From Vandiemenella viatica (lineage: Eukaryota > Arthropoda > Insecta > Orthoptera > Morabidae): DNA of 64,000 nucleotides. Of the stretch, positions 1 to 9,739 are shown one piece after another; the first letter of the stretch is position 1, and each line of letters begins with the position of its first letter. Made by a program: the position numbers and the translations under genes. Location: the NCBI GenBank assembly GCA_031002005.1, contig JARYHS010008074.1, positions 178,708,494 through 178,772,493 on the forward strand. Direction: 5' to 3'. The notes beneath the pieces were generated by a model. The model searched no databases, had not been told where the DNA came from, and saw only the letters and a program-made list of their open reading frames with translations.

Positions 1-151
1 CATGACTTTCATGTTTTTCCTCCCCAATCTCACTTGCTACCCTCTATATCATTTCATCTATGGCAACAATTGAATAGAACTGGGGAGAGAACATTTCTAT
101 GCTGTAACCCAATGTCTAAACCCATACCGAACTCTACGTAGTGGGAGACGA

Positions 152-586
152 GTAACAGTGTGATGTGGGGGTAGCCAGTAGAGGTGAAGTACAGTGGGGA
201 ACTATTGTTATGTGGTACCACTGCAGTAGCTATGAAAGCCCTAGAGGAAAACCTGTAAAATCAATTGCTGATAGGGCTTTGTTGACTTTTTTTTTTAATG
301 ATGGCTTTACACCTCGTCGAAATCTAAGACATTTGTAGTAAAAAAGAACTGAATATCTAATAACACCTGTAACAGTGTGATGTGGGGGTAGCCAGTAGAG
401 GTGAAGTACAGTGGGGAACTATTGTTATGTGGTACCACTGCAGTAGCTATGAAAGCCCTAGAGGAAAACCTGTAAAATCAATTGCTGATAGGGCTTTGTT
501 GACTTTTTTTTTTTAATGATGGCTTTACACCTCGTCGAAATCTAAGACATTTGTAGTAAAAAAGAACTGAATATCTAATAACACCT
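152..586. repeat. Tandem duplication, two 217/218-bp copies
   Basis: Copy 1 (152-368) and copy 2 (369-586) abut directly. By eye they are identical apart from one extra T in the internal T-run. The unit begins GTAACAGTGTGATGTGGGGG and ends TAACACCT. No coding potential is seen. The near-identity means a very recent duplication or an assembly artefact at a collapsed or expanded junction. Confidence 0.95.
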
Positions 587-958
587 TTTAAACTTTCTAA
601 GTTATGATATTGAAAAAGCACCAAAAAATAAGATGTGGGGGGGGGGGGTCTTAATGTTGAATACTTTTTAACTTTGTGTGTGCCTTTTTTATTTCATAGT
701 TTCCACAAATAACTGCTTGTATATTTGTACATCAAACTATTAATAACACAAGTTCAGGAAATGAAGAATTAAGTTTGTGTTTTTTATTTAATTTCTATTT
801 TGAAATTAAGGAGCAAAAAATTCTTTGGTAAAATTTCTTGCAAATATATATATATTTTTTTTTAAAAGAAACTTTATATAGTTATATTGTACTTCAAGCC
901 AAAATAAATAAATGAATATGATCCATTAATGGCTGTTTAAGATTAACATTTAAATAAA
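587..958. other. AT-rich non-coding sequence upstream of the first recognised exon
   Basis: AT-rich sequence with a G-run near 638-648 and T-runs. I see no coding exon, promoter motif or recognisable repeat. It could be the end of an upstream intron or a promoter/5' UTR of the anoctamin gene; the sequence does not decide which. Confidence 0.4.
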
Positions 959-1159
959 ATGTCAGAGGTCTTTCAGCTTCCTGATACAGAGACATTAATG
1001 TTCCGGGATGGACGTCGACGTATTGACCTCATTCTGGTATATGAAGAAGAGGAGCTTGGTGTCATGACAGAGGCTGAGATGTTGCGCAGAGAAAGGAGGC
1101 ATGTATTTCAAGAAAATCTAGTAGCAGCTGGCTTGGAACTAGAACTTGAAGGAAAAGAA
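959..1159 (+). CDS. Anoctamin (TMEM16) exon 1 in window: N-terminal dimerisation domain
   Basis: This encodes the N-terminal cytoplasmic region of an anoctamin, a family of calcium-dependent ion channels and lipid scramblases of ten-helix topology. Visible hallmark: FRDGRRRIDLILVY at residues 15-28, then an acidic stretch and a basic helix ending GLELELEGKE, in the order seen in vertebrate ANO4/5 N-termini. The exon ends in phase 0 at a GTGAGT donor (1160-1165), followed by a stop in the read-through. The 5' boundary is uncertain. An ATG at 959 opens the frame, but possible AG acceptors lie at 963-964 and 975-976 (TTTCAG), so this may be an internal exon with the true start upstream of the window. 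Paralogue within ANO4/5/6 is not resolved. Confidence 0.85.
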
Positions 1160-1319
1160 GTGAGTATTACATGATGACTGTAAAGAAATAATAAAAAAAA
1201 TTATTAGAGAAATATAAATTCTAAAACATAAAAAATATTTATATAAATACTTACACAACTAATATCTATAGATTCTTCTTATGAGTTAACACAAAACTTG
1301 GCCAAAACCATGTTGTCAA

Positions 1320-3050
1320 TCTGAAAACCAGTTTCTTTCCTCACAGATATTTCTGCATATAAATCTCCCCATCCCCTCCTTTATAAACTGGTACTACTAT
1401 CACTATTTTCCAATCCTTTGGTAACCAACAAGACTCCAAACTCATTTTAAATAAAATTTCAAGGTAAGGTACAATATCGTATCCCACAATCTTTAATAAA
1501 TATGTAGTATTATTATCTACACCAGCCCCTTTATGTTTTTGTAGCTTTCTGAGATCCTTCACAGTTTCCTGAGAATTTATTTCGAATTTTGTGGATTCCT
1601 TATTTTTATTTTTAGGTAAACTCTCCTCTGATTCATTACCTCCCATCACAGGATGATTATACATAATTGTATCACTAAACAAGTCACTCAATATCTCTGC
1701 AATTTTAAAATCATCAGTGACTTCACCTCCATTCTTATCTACAATAGTCTGAATACCTTCCCCTCAGTTTTCTAATATAGCCATAAAAGTTTCTGGGTGC
1801 ATTGTTCATTGGTCTTCCTGCACCAAACATATTCTTCATAAACCCATCGTTTGCTTCTATCTTTGCTCTGATTAATTGCTTGTTTTGTAGTTTTAAGTAT
1901 TCACTACTGCCATTCTGTCACTTAACTCTGTTGTGTTCCTGTCACACTAGCCTCTTTACTCTTTTCACTTCCCTGTTATGGTATGTAGGTTCTGTACTTA
2001 TATTTATTTTCTGCTTTGGAATAAACATTTCCTCGCCCTTTTTTTACTATCTCCTTAAAAAATTTCAATTTTGCATCCATTGTACTTGTGCAATCCTTCC
2101 ATTTGCTGAACCTTTTCCTGAAATATCTCTTATTCTAAAGTCTGTCCCTTTTTGTAACTCTGCCTTTTTCCTATTTTGGTCACTGGTTACTGAATCCCCT
2201 AATATCCATCAGATCCATCAGTACTGCACAGTGATCACTTATTCCATCAGTTACTTGACACCCTATGAGATTTCCATCAGGTTTTATTAGAAAGATATCC
2301 AACATGTTTGGTCCCCTCGTATTTTGCTCTACCACTTGTGTAAAACGTCCTTCTCTTATTAAGGTATTTGCAATTCTCTGTTCCCTTGTGTTTTTTATTT
2401 TATTTCCCAACCAGTAGACACCTGGTAAATTCAAATCCCCACCAATAATAATGATTCTACACTCACCTTTTAACAGCGAATGTGAATTTAGTTTATTTAC
2501 AAGAATCTCATCTTTATAATTCATTCTTCCACTGTGGTAAGCAACCAATACCCTGATTTTTTCTTTTCTATCACCTCAAAAATCTACATCTAGTAGCTCA
2601 TGGTTGTTATCTATGAATACTAGGGAACTATAGTAATCCTTGCTAATCAGTATGAATACCCCTCCACCAATAGCTCCTCTGTCTCTGCGGTACACTGTAA
2701 CTTTCAGGGAAAACCTCATTGTCCAGTACTCCTTCTTTTAACCAAGACTCTACCCCTATGATCACTTGTGGTTCATGTGTATCTATTAAGTTTGAAAATT
2801 CTATCACTTTTTTCATTATACTTCTACAGTTCACCAACAAGACCCTTATTTTTGGCTTTGTGGCATTTTAAGCATTAATCTTCGTTTTTCCAGTTGTACC
2901 CAATTCTGTTATTATTTCAATAGCTTCATCTGTTTCTTTAGCATTTGTATTTTTTTTACCCATAGTGCATATAAAACTAGTATCCCTTTGATCACTTATT
3001 TTTATCCCCTCACCAGCAGTCCCTAAAATAACCAGAAAAGGAGTAATCAT
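1320..3050 (-). mobile_element. CR1-like LINE fragment (endonuclease to start of RT), degraded
   Basis: Reading leftwards from about 3050, the minus strand shows the end of ORF1, then the start of the endonuclease (LLVNCRSIMKKVIEFSNLID) and its core IIIIGGDLNLPGVYWLGNKI (2548-2180). The N-terminus of the reverse transcriptase follows (LPKDWKIVIVVPVYKGG), ending near 1345. There are several stops and frameshifts. The copy lacks the RT catalytic core and the 3' end, so it is truncated on both sides. The same family recurs at 3055, 7757, 16898, 43265, 51398, 55566 and 63510. Its left end lies 160 bp from the anoctamin exon donor, inside intron 1. Confidence 0.85.
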
Positions 3051-3054
3051 TGAT

Positions 3055-5430
3055 ATTCAAGAACATGATGGCAAAAATGAGGGAATATTAAAGCCAAGTA
3101 TAAGAATGCATCAGAGCCAGATTTCAAACTAGCACCAGTAAACTGTAGGAGAATAACAAACAAAGTTTTTGAATTAATTAACTTGAGGGAAAAGTAAAAA
3201 TCGAATGAGCCAAGTTTTGCTTAAAATAATGAATGTTCAAAAATGAAATGTTACCTGAGGTTTTTATAGATTATCACAGAGATAGAAGACTAATTGGAGG
3301 AATAGTATTCATGTTGGTTAGTTATGGCAACTACACTTGTTATGAAACAGTAAGATTGGTGTTTCTTCAACAAGCACACCTTTGGTGGGGATAGTTACTT
3401 GAGTGGTGTTAGCATCAATAAAAAATATATGGAATAATGAAATTTTTCAACACTTTATTTTTACTGTTTGAAAGTTTGGTATTTACCTTGAAACAGCTGC
3501 CACCTTCATGCTGAAGAAAACAATAACATAATTCACAGTTGGATTAGCTACACAATGAAGTGACAAGAATAAAATATTTATCATGAGTTACTTTGGGTAG
3601 ATTTCTGGGGGATTAAAAAAGAAAAAATCAGGGTTTTGGCTGCCTACCACAGTGGAAGAAAGACAGATGAAGATGAGGCTCTTGGGGAGAAATAAAATTC
3701 ATACTCAGATTTCAGAGGTGAGAATGAATTGATCATTATTGGCGGGGATTTAAATTTACCAGGTGTAAACTGGGAAGGAAATAAGATTAATAACACAAGG
3801 GAACAGAGATTTGCAAATACCTTAATAAGGGAAGAAGGATTTACACAAGTGGTAGAGCAAAACACTAGGGGAAAAAATATTTTGCATATATTCCTAATAA
3901 AGGCCCAAATATAATCTTGTGGGGTGTCAAGTATCATAAGGATTAAGTGATCAAGAAGCAGTTGTGATGAATATTAGAGGATTCAGTGAACCAGCAGCCA
4001 AAATTGAAGGGGAAATAGGTACAATTATAAAAAGGCACAGATTTCATTTTTGAAGAGACATTTCAGAGAATGATTCAGCAAATGCAAGGAAGGCACAAGT
4101 ACAGTAGAGTCAAGGTGGGAAGAGTTCAAGGAGATAATAAGAAATAGGGAAGAAAAATATATTCCAAAGCAGAAAATAAAGAGAAGTAGAGAACCTGTAT
4201 ACTATAATATGGAAGTGAGGAGGTTAAAGAGGTTGGTAAGAAGAGAACATAACAGAATTAAGAGACAGCAAGGTAGTAGGGTATATTTAAAACAACTAAA
4301 CAAGGACTTAATAACAGCAAAGAAAGTGCCTAAAGATGGGTTTATGAGGAGTATTCTGAGTGCAGGAGAAATTTCTATTGACTGTATCAGGAAACTGAGG
4401 GGAAGGGAGGTGTTGAGACACTTATAGATAAGAATGGAGAAGAAGTTACTGAGGATTTGAAAAAAAAAGCAGAGATTTTAAGGAAATGGTTTAGTGACAG
4501 CATTAGGGACAATAGAATTAGAAATAGGTCTAATTTGGGAAACGAGCTTAACAACACAAACAGAAATGAAGAAACTAAAAAAATTGAAATTCATCTGGAG
4601 GAAATCATGAAGGAAATAAGAAAGCTGAAAAACATAAAGGGGCTGCTGTAGATAATATTACTACAGATATCTTAAAGATAGCCAGACGTGACATTGTACC
4701 TTATCTGAAAATATTATTTAAATTGAGTTTGGATACTTGCTGCTTACCACAGGACTGGAAAAGTGTGATGGTATTATCGGTACATAAAGGAGGGGTGAGA
4801 AATAGAGTCGAAAATTACAGGTCAATTAGTTTGACATCAGTGGTAGATAAATTAATGGAAAGATTGATATGCAACCACATCAGAAATATATGTGAAGAAC
4901 GTAAGTGGTTTCCAAGTAGGCAACAAGGGTTCACGCAAGGATATTCCTGCGAATCTCAGTTGTTGGGATATATGCAATATATTTCAGATGAAATGGACAT
5001 GGGGGCCAAATTGATAGTGTAGCACTAGATCTGTCAAAGGAATTTGACGTAGTGAGTCATAAAATGATAATAAATACAGTAAAAACTATTGAAGTGGACG
5101 AGAAAGTGATTTAGTTGGTAGAAGAATTTTTAAAATGTATAAAACAGAATGGTAGTAATTGCAGTATCCAGAAGTGAAAATAAAAATGGGAGTGCCACAG
5201 GGTAGTATATTGGGACCATTCCTATTCATTATTATATTATTCTAATGAATAATTGTGTTGATTGTTTACTATCTGAAATTAGATTTTTTGCAGATGACAT
5301 AATTCTATATTAAAGGATCAAAATGATAGAGGACTGTAAACAGTTGAAGGGTGATCTGGACAGGATATCTAGTTGGGTTGGTAAACATGGGATGAAGAAA
5401 TATGCAAAGAAGAGTCTGAGATGGTGACTG
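3055..5430 (+). mobile_element. CR1-like LINE fragment (endonuclease plus RT N-half), degraded
   Basis: The family resumes on the + strand directly beside the minus-strand copy. Start of endonuclease near 3137 (VNCRRITNKVFELINL), endonuclease core IIIGGDLNLPGVNWEGNKIN (3729-3914), linker helices (4209-4650), then RT with NYRSISLTSVVDKLMERLIC (4810-4870) and GYSCESQLLGYMQYISDEMD. The FADDIILY catalytic box appears near 5287-5310 but with stops around it. Homology stops near 5430, so the 3' end is missing. Multiple stops and frameshifts make it a pseudogene. Confidence 0.85.
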
Positions 5431-5569
5431 AGATAGTTAACGAGCCATATATTCTGCTTAGGGAACATCATGGTCACAGTTCAGACTAAGCTATTATACA
5501 TAACCCTGTAAACACTTGTTCCAGTCATCGAGTATATCATCACTGCTAAATGCATTAACTCCAATAAAA

Positions 5570-5830
5570 CATAGTTCATACTTTTCATTAACCTCACACC
5601 TTCTGGTCCAACCCTGCGTTTCCAAATGATAAGAAAAAATTATCAATACAAGTAGCCTCCACTTTGACTATTAATAAAGCAGAAGGCCAGGAACTTGAAA
5701 GGATAGAATTGCATTTACCACAACCTGTTTTTTGTAGGGACAGTTATGAATTGTTTCCTCAAGAGTTTGTGGATTCAGAGATATTTATGATTCAGTTGAA
5801 GACACATACAGTGATGAAGTAAACAATGAT
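5570..5830 (+). pseudogene. Helitron Pif1-like helicase C-terminal scrap
   Basis: A + strand frame from about 5640 reads KLSIQVASTLTINKAEGQ, then ELERIELHLPQPVFC and about 25 more residues. This matches the C-terminal motif of Helitron/Pif1 helicases (INKxQGQxLxxVGxxLPxPVFxHGQLYVALSR), with the final YVALSR block decayed. No Rep domain or Helitron end hairpin was found nearby, so only a fragment remains. Helitrons are rolling-circle transposons. Confidence 0.7.
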
Positions 5831-7099
5831 CACACTATAACTGCTTAGAGTGTTTTTAGAGAAGTTTTGTAAATTAAATGAGTTCAGAACAAAATAATCA
5901 CATCTGACAACACCAATAGATACTTTTTAATGTTTTAAAAACGTACTGTAGACATTAATAACAACTTTTACAATAAGACTGATATTTATTACTACTCTTC
6001 AAAATAAAGTACCTTTGCATTAATAAGAACTTGCATTTACCTATTTACACATTATTATAATACCATGTGGTGACTAATTATGATACTGTGCAATATATTT
6101 TCATAGGTCAGCCGGTAGCTAGATATTTTGACTCAACCATTAGGTTTCTTGTTGGGTACAATTTTCTTTAGTAAATTTAGACTAGAGCAGATTCCCTTCG
6201 CATTTCTGGTTATGGAAATGTATTTACTGTTTTATGTGGATGGCTGTGATGTGAGTGTGTGAGTAGTAGGAGTTTGGGGTCATGGACTCACATGAAAGAA
6301 CGGTCAATAATCCAACCATGCCCCCTCTATTGTTTGAGACCATGACTCCATCCATAAGAGCCTGTACTAACCTAACCATAGCCTGCCTTCTCCACTCCAC
6401 TAACCCCATATTCAGCTGCCTCCACCCCATCCCCCTCCCCTCTCCAATTGGGCAGCCATGTATGAATCCATGCCCCCCCCTCCCCTCTGGGACCTTTGTT
6501 CTATTGCTCTATTGCTAGGCCACCTACTCCCTCTAACCTAACCTCCACCTGCCTTCCCCACTCGACTTGAGTGACCAAGTGTGAAGGAACAGCTCCCTTC
6601 ACTCACACACACATTCACCAGCCTTTTGTGGGGCAAGCAGATATTCAGACACAATGGCATTAAATAGTTCAGCTGCCAGTGCATTGGGCAGCCATGTATG
6701 AAGCCTGGAAAACACTTGTATGCAGTCATTACAGTAAAAAATACTGTCTTAATTAACGAGTCAGATACTGTTATAAATAAAAGGACTTGCTTACAATCAA
6801 TGTTTGAATGCTTTATCTTCCATTATATAATTGTAAGTATTCACTTACTTTACAATTTTACAACACAAACACATGGAAGCAAAAAATAAATCATTGTTAG
6901 ACGGGCAGGCTTTCGAGTAAGAATTCACCACTTTGATTCAGTATACGGACGGAAATTAAATCATAATAAGATAGACTTGTAATATACCAATTAACACGTA
7001 CATTAGACACTGAGTAAAATAAGATTTATACTAAATTCGCATCATGATTTGTTCATTAGATATGAATTGTAAAAATTAAGGCTTCTAAACACCGCAGAA
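5831..7099. other. Intron 1 sequence without recognised genes; C-rich patch
   Basis: Mostly AT-rich. The stretch 6290-6560 is unusually C-rich on the + strand, with runs such as CCCCCCCCTCCCC near 6473-6485, and gives open frames on both strands that look compositional rather than coding. No repeat family is recognised. Confidence 0.4.
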
Positions 7100-7113
7100 A
7101 TCTCCTGTCTTAT

Positions 7114-7289
7114 GAGAGATAAGTCTTTCCCGGTGTATCTTTGATATAAATTCTTCGCGGGTTTCCCGCCGGATTACATTTTCTGCTGACGAGCTTTTGG
7201 CGACTTGCACTGCTGCCATCATCAGGTCTGTTATCTAAAAGATACAACGGACCTGATGTAATCCGGCGACAAAACTGCGAAGAATTTAT
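7114..7289 (-). mobile_element. 176-bp short insertion with 14-bp target duplication and hammerhead-like core
   Basis: The 14-bp direct repeat ATCTCCTGTCTTAT occurs at 7100-7113 and 7290-7303, bracketing a 176-bp insert. Within it, about 35 bp at 7146-7180 (ATAAATTCTTCGC to GGATTACAT) is inverted at 7252-7289. Between the arms, the minus strand has CTGATGA (7225-7219), a GGC/GCC stem and then CAAAAGC where a hammerhead ribozyme would have GAAA. Penelope-like elements are known to carry hammerhead motifs and to make target duplications of about this length. The assignment is inference: stem III and the cleavage site are not clear. A SINE is the alternative. Confidence 0.6.
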
Positions 7290-7380
7290 ATCTCCTGTCT
7301 TATTGAAAACGCCGCTTTCTGCCCTGCATGGGATGCTATTGTCTGACCTCTCAGCAGCAACGTGCTTCTGAATTAAATCT

Positions 7381-7766
7381 ACACATCAGCTGAATATAAT
7401 TTCACCTAATATATAACACGCGATTTCTTCTCAGCCATTCATATTTTGAGAAAACTGAAAACATGCCTGTACTCAGTATAACAAAATGTTTCCAGATATA
7501 TATATTCATATACCTGAAGAAATTGAGCTTTTCATTTGTTATTAAAAAAAATTTGACATTCAGTCAGGCTTTGTTCCCCACTGTGACTCGGCGTGGCCCA
7601 CCTTTGTCCGACTCACGATAGAATGACATGTCGGCCGAATATAATTTCACGTAATGTATAACTCATGATTTCTTCTCAGCCATACATTGCATGACAGAAC
7701 TAAAAATATGCCTGTACTCAGTATAACAAACTGTTTCCAGATATATAATCATATTATTGAAATTGA
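7381..7766. repeat. Diverged direct repeat, about 245-bp period
   Basis: About 140 bp from 7381-7528 recurs at 7628-7766. Shared blocks are GAATATAATTTCAC, GATTTCTTCTCAGCCAT, ATGCCTGTACTCAGTATAAC and TGTTTCCAGATATAT, all at an offset of 240-245 bp. The spacer between them (7529-7627) is only weakly similar to the sequence left of copy 1. No coding content. The right copy abuts the LINE fragment starting near 7757. Confidence 0.8.
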
Positions 7767-8705
7767 GTCTTAATACTTGTTGTTTATCAAATCACTGGAA
7801 AAGTGCGATAGTTATTCCAGTCCATAAAGGACGGGTGACAAATATGGTTGAAAACTATGCTATGGGCCAATCAACTTGACATCAGTGGTAGGTAAATTAA
7901 TGGAAATATTAATATGCAACCATATCAGACATATCTGAGATGAACGTAAGTGGTTTTCAAGTCAGCTACATGGTTTTAGTCAAGGATATTCTTGCGAATC
8001 TCAGTTAGTAGGCTATATGCAAGATATTTCTGATGAAAAGGACAGGGGAGCTTAAGTTGATAGTGTAGCACTAGATATTTCACAGACCTTTTACAGAGTG
8101 AGCCATAAAATGATGCTAAATAAGATAAAAAGTAATAAAAAGTTTCATAAAAAGGTGATTTGCTGGGTAGAAGAATTCTTAAAAGGTAGAAAGCAAAAAG
8201 TTGGGGTAGGAAATGCTGTATCAAAAGAAGTAGGAATTAACAGGGTAGTGTATTGGGACCATTGCTATTAATTATTCTAATGAATAATTGTGTTAATGGT
8301 TTACTACAGAAGTTAGATTGTTTGTAAATGATATAACGCTATATAAAAGGATTAAAACAATAGAAGACTGTAAACAGCTGCAGGGTGATCTAGATAGGAT
8401 AACTAGCTGGCTGAGTAAACATGGGATGAAGATAAATGCAAAGATGAGCCAGCTTATTAGGTACACAGATAAAAAACAAAAGGTTAATTATGAATATAAC
8501 GTGGGGAAAAAAATACTTGCTGAAAACTTGAAATGTAAATATCTCGGCGTTACATTTGATAACACGCTTAACTGGGTGGGACACATTGGACAGGTGGTAG
8601 TGAAAGGTTCAAAATCCTTCACCTGTTGGAAAGAGTGATGAGGGGATGCACTAGAGAAGTGAGGGAATTGGGGCACAAAACATTGGTAACACCACTGTTC
8701 GGATA
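7757..8705 (+). mobile_element. CR1-like LINE RT fragment
   Basis: Same family as the copies at 3055 and 55566. It begins within the RT (IVIPVHKG near 7810), shows SCESQLVGYMQDISDEKDRG near 8000, and contains an altered catalytic box (FVNDITLYKRIKTIEDCK at 8318, where relatives have FADDIMLYKR). It ends near 8705. Aspartate loss in FxDD, stops and frameshifts show it is dead. It ends about 235 bp before exon 2 of the anoctamin. Confidence 0.85.
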
Positions 8706-8940
8706 TAATGGTATAGTATAAATAGAAATAAACATAATTTTGGTTGACCTCTAATCATAAAGAAGATATGGAGCACATGGCAGGATGGCATCTGGGAATA
8801 CATTGAAACATAATATGCTTGTTAATACCTTGTTTTTACCATCCTTAAATTATTATTGCAATAAATAGTTTATTAACATTTTGATTCCTTGTTTTTATTT
8901 TTATCTAAAGGAAAAAAAAAATGATTTTTTTTAAAAACAG

Positions 8941-9039
8941 ATGTCATTTGATCAGAAGACATACTTCTTAAAAGTACATATTCCATGGAAAGCACTGACA
9001 CGATATGCTGAAGTCATGAACTTAAAAATGCCAACAAAA
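8941..9039 (+). CDS. Anoctamin exon 2 in window
   Basis: A 33-codon exon, phase 0 on both sides, between an AAAAACAG acceptor and a GTAAGT donor at 9040. It encodes residues 68-100 of the assembled protein and includes TYFLKVHIPWKALTRYAEVM and LKMPTK. These match the family motif around YFVKIHAPWEVLxxYAEVLxIKMPxK in the cytoplasmic dimerisation domain. No stops. Confidence 0.93.
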
Positions 9040-9739
9040 GTAAGTTTATAGCAATATAATTTATTTTTAATATAAATATATGCTTAAGGTTTGTCAATCA
9101 ACATTTTATTACTAAAAAGTTTTGTTGTGAGCAACTGAGACTATTTTCCATTATTATCATTGGGAATAGTGGTTTACAGATAAATTAGGGAAAAATTATT
9201 TGTCCTTATACATGTCTTTTTCTAAACATCAGACAGAAAGTATTTTGACATTTCTCTTCTCTCTTTTTATGTTTGAAAAATAGCATTATAAATCGCATTA
9301 ACCCACCATTAAAAGAAAGATTAATGTTCACTTTTAGTGAATACCTAAAATAGGGTGTTGTCAAACCAACACTCGCCTTCAACCTTTTTTTTTTTTGAAC
9401 CTTTTTTATTGTTAACAATAACAATTGTCTCGCAATTTCATTTTGCAATGAGTTAAGATCTAAATATTGGAATAGGAATACAGTGTATTGGCCTAACTTA
9501 CAACAAATTCAAATACACTACTGTTTGTGAAAATTGTGACACATAGAAGGCAAGGTCTGTATCACTACAAAATCAGAAAATGTGTAGAACAATATAACCA
9601 TAATAAGTGATTAAAACTTCAGAGAGATGGCATCCTCATAAACCGTCAGTGGTCTGTTTTGTGTCCAGACAGGACAGTGTTACACCATGTTCAGTGGGTG
9701 CACAGCCATTAAATGTAATGCAAACATGCGAAGTGCCAG

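Noticed and set aside
6360..6545. CTAACCTAACC motifs resembling insect telomere repeat TTAGG
   Set aside because: Only two isolated instances of about two units in a C-rich stretch; no array.
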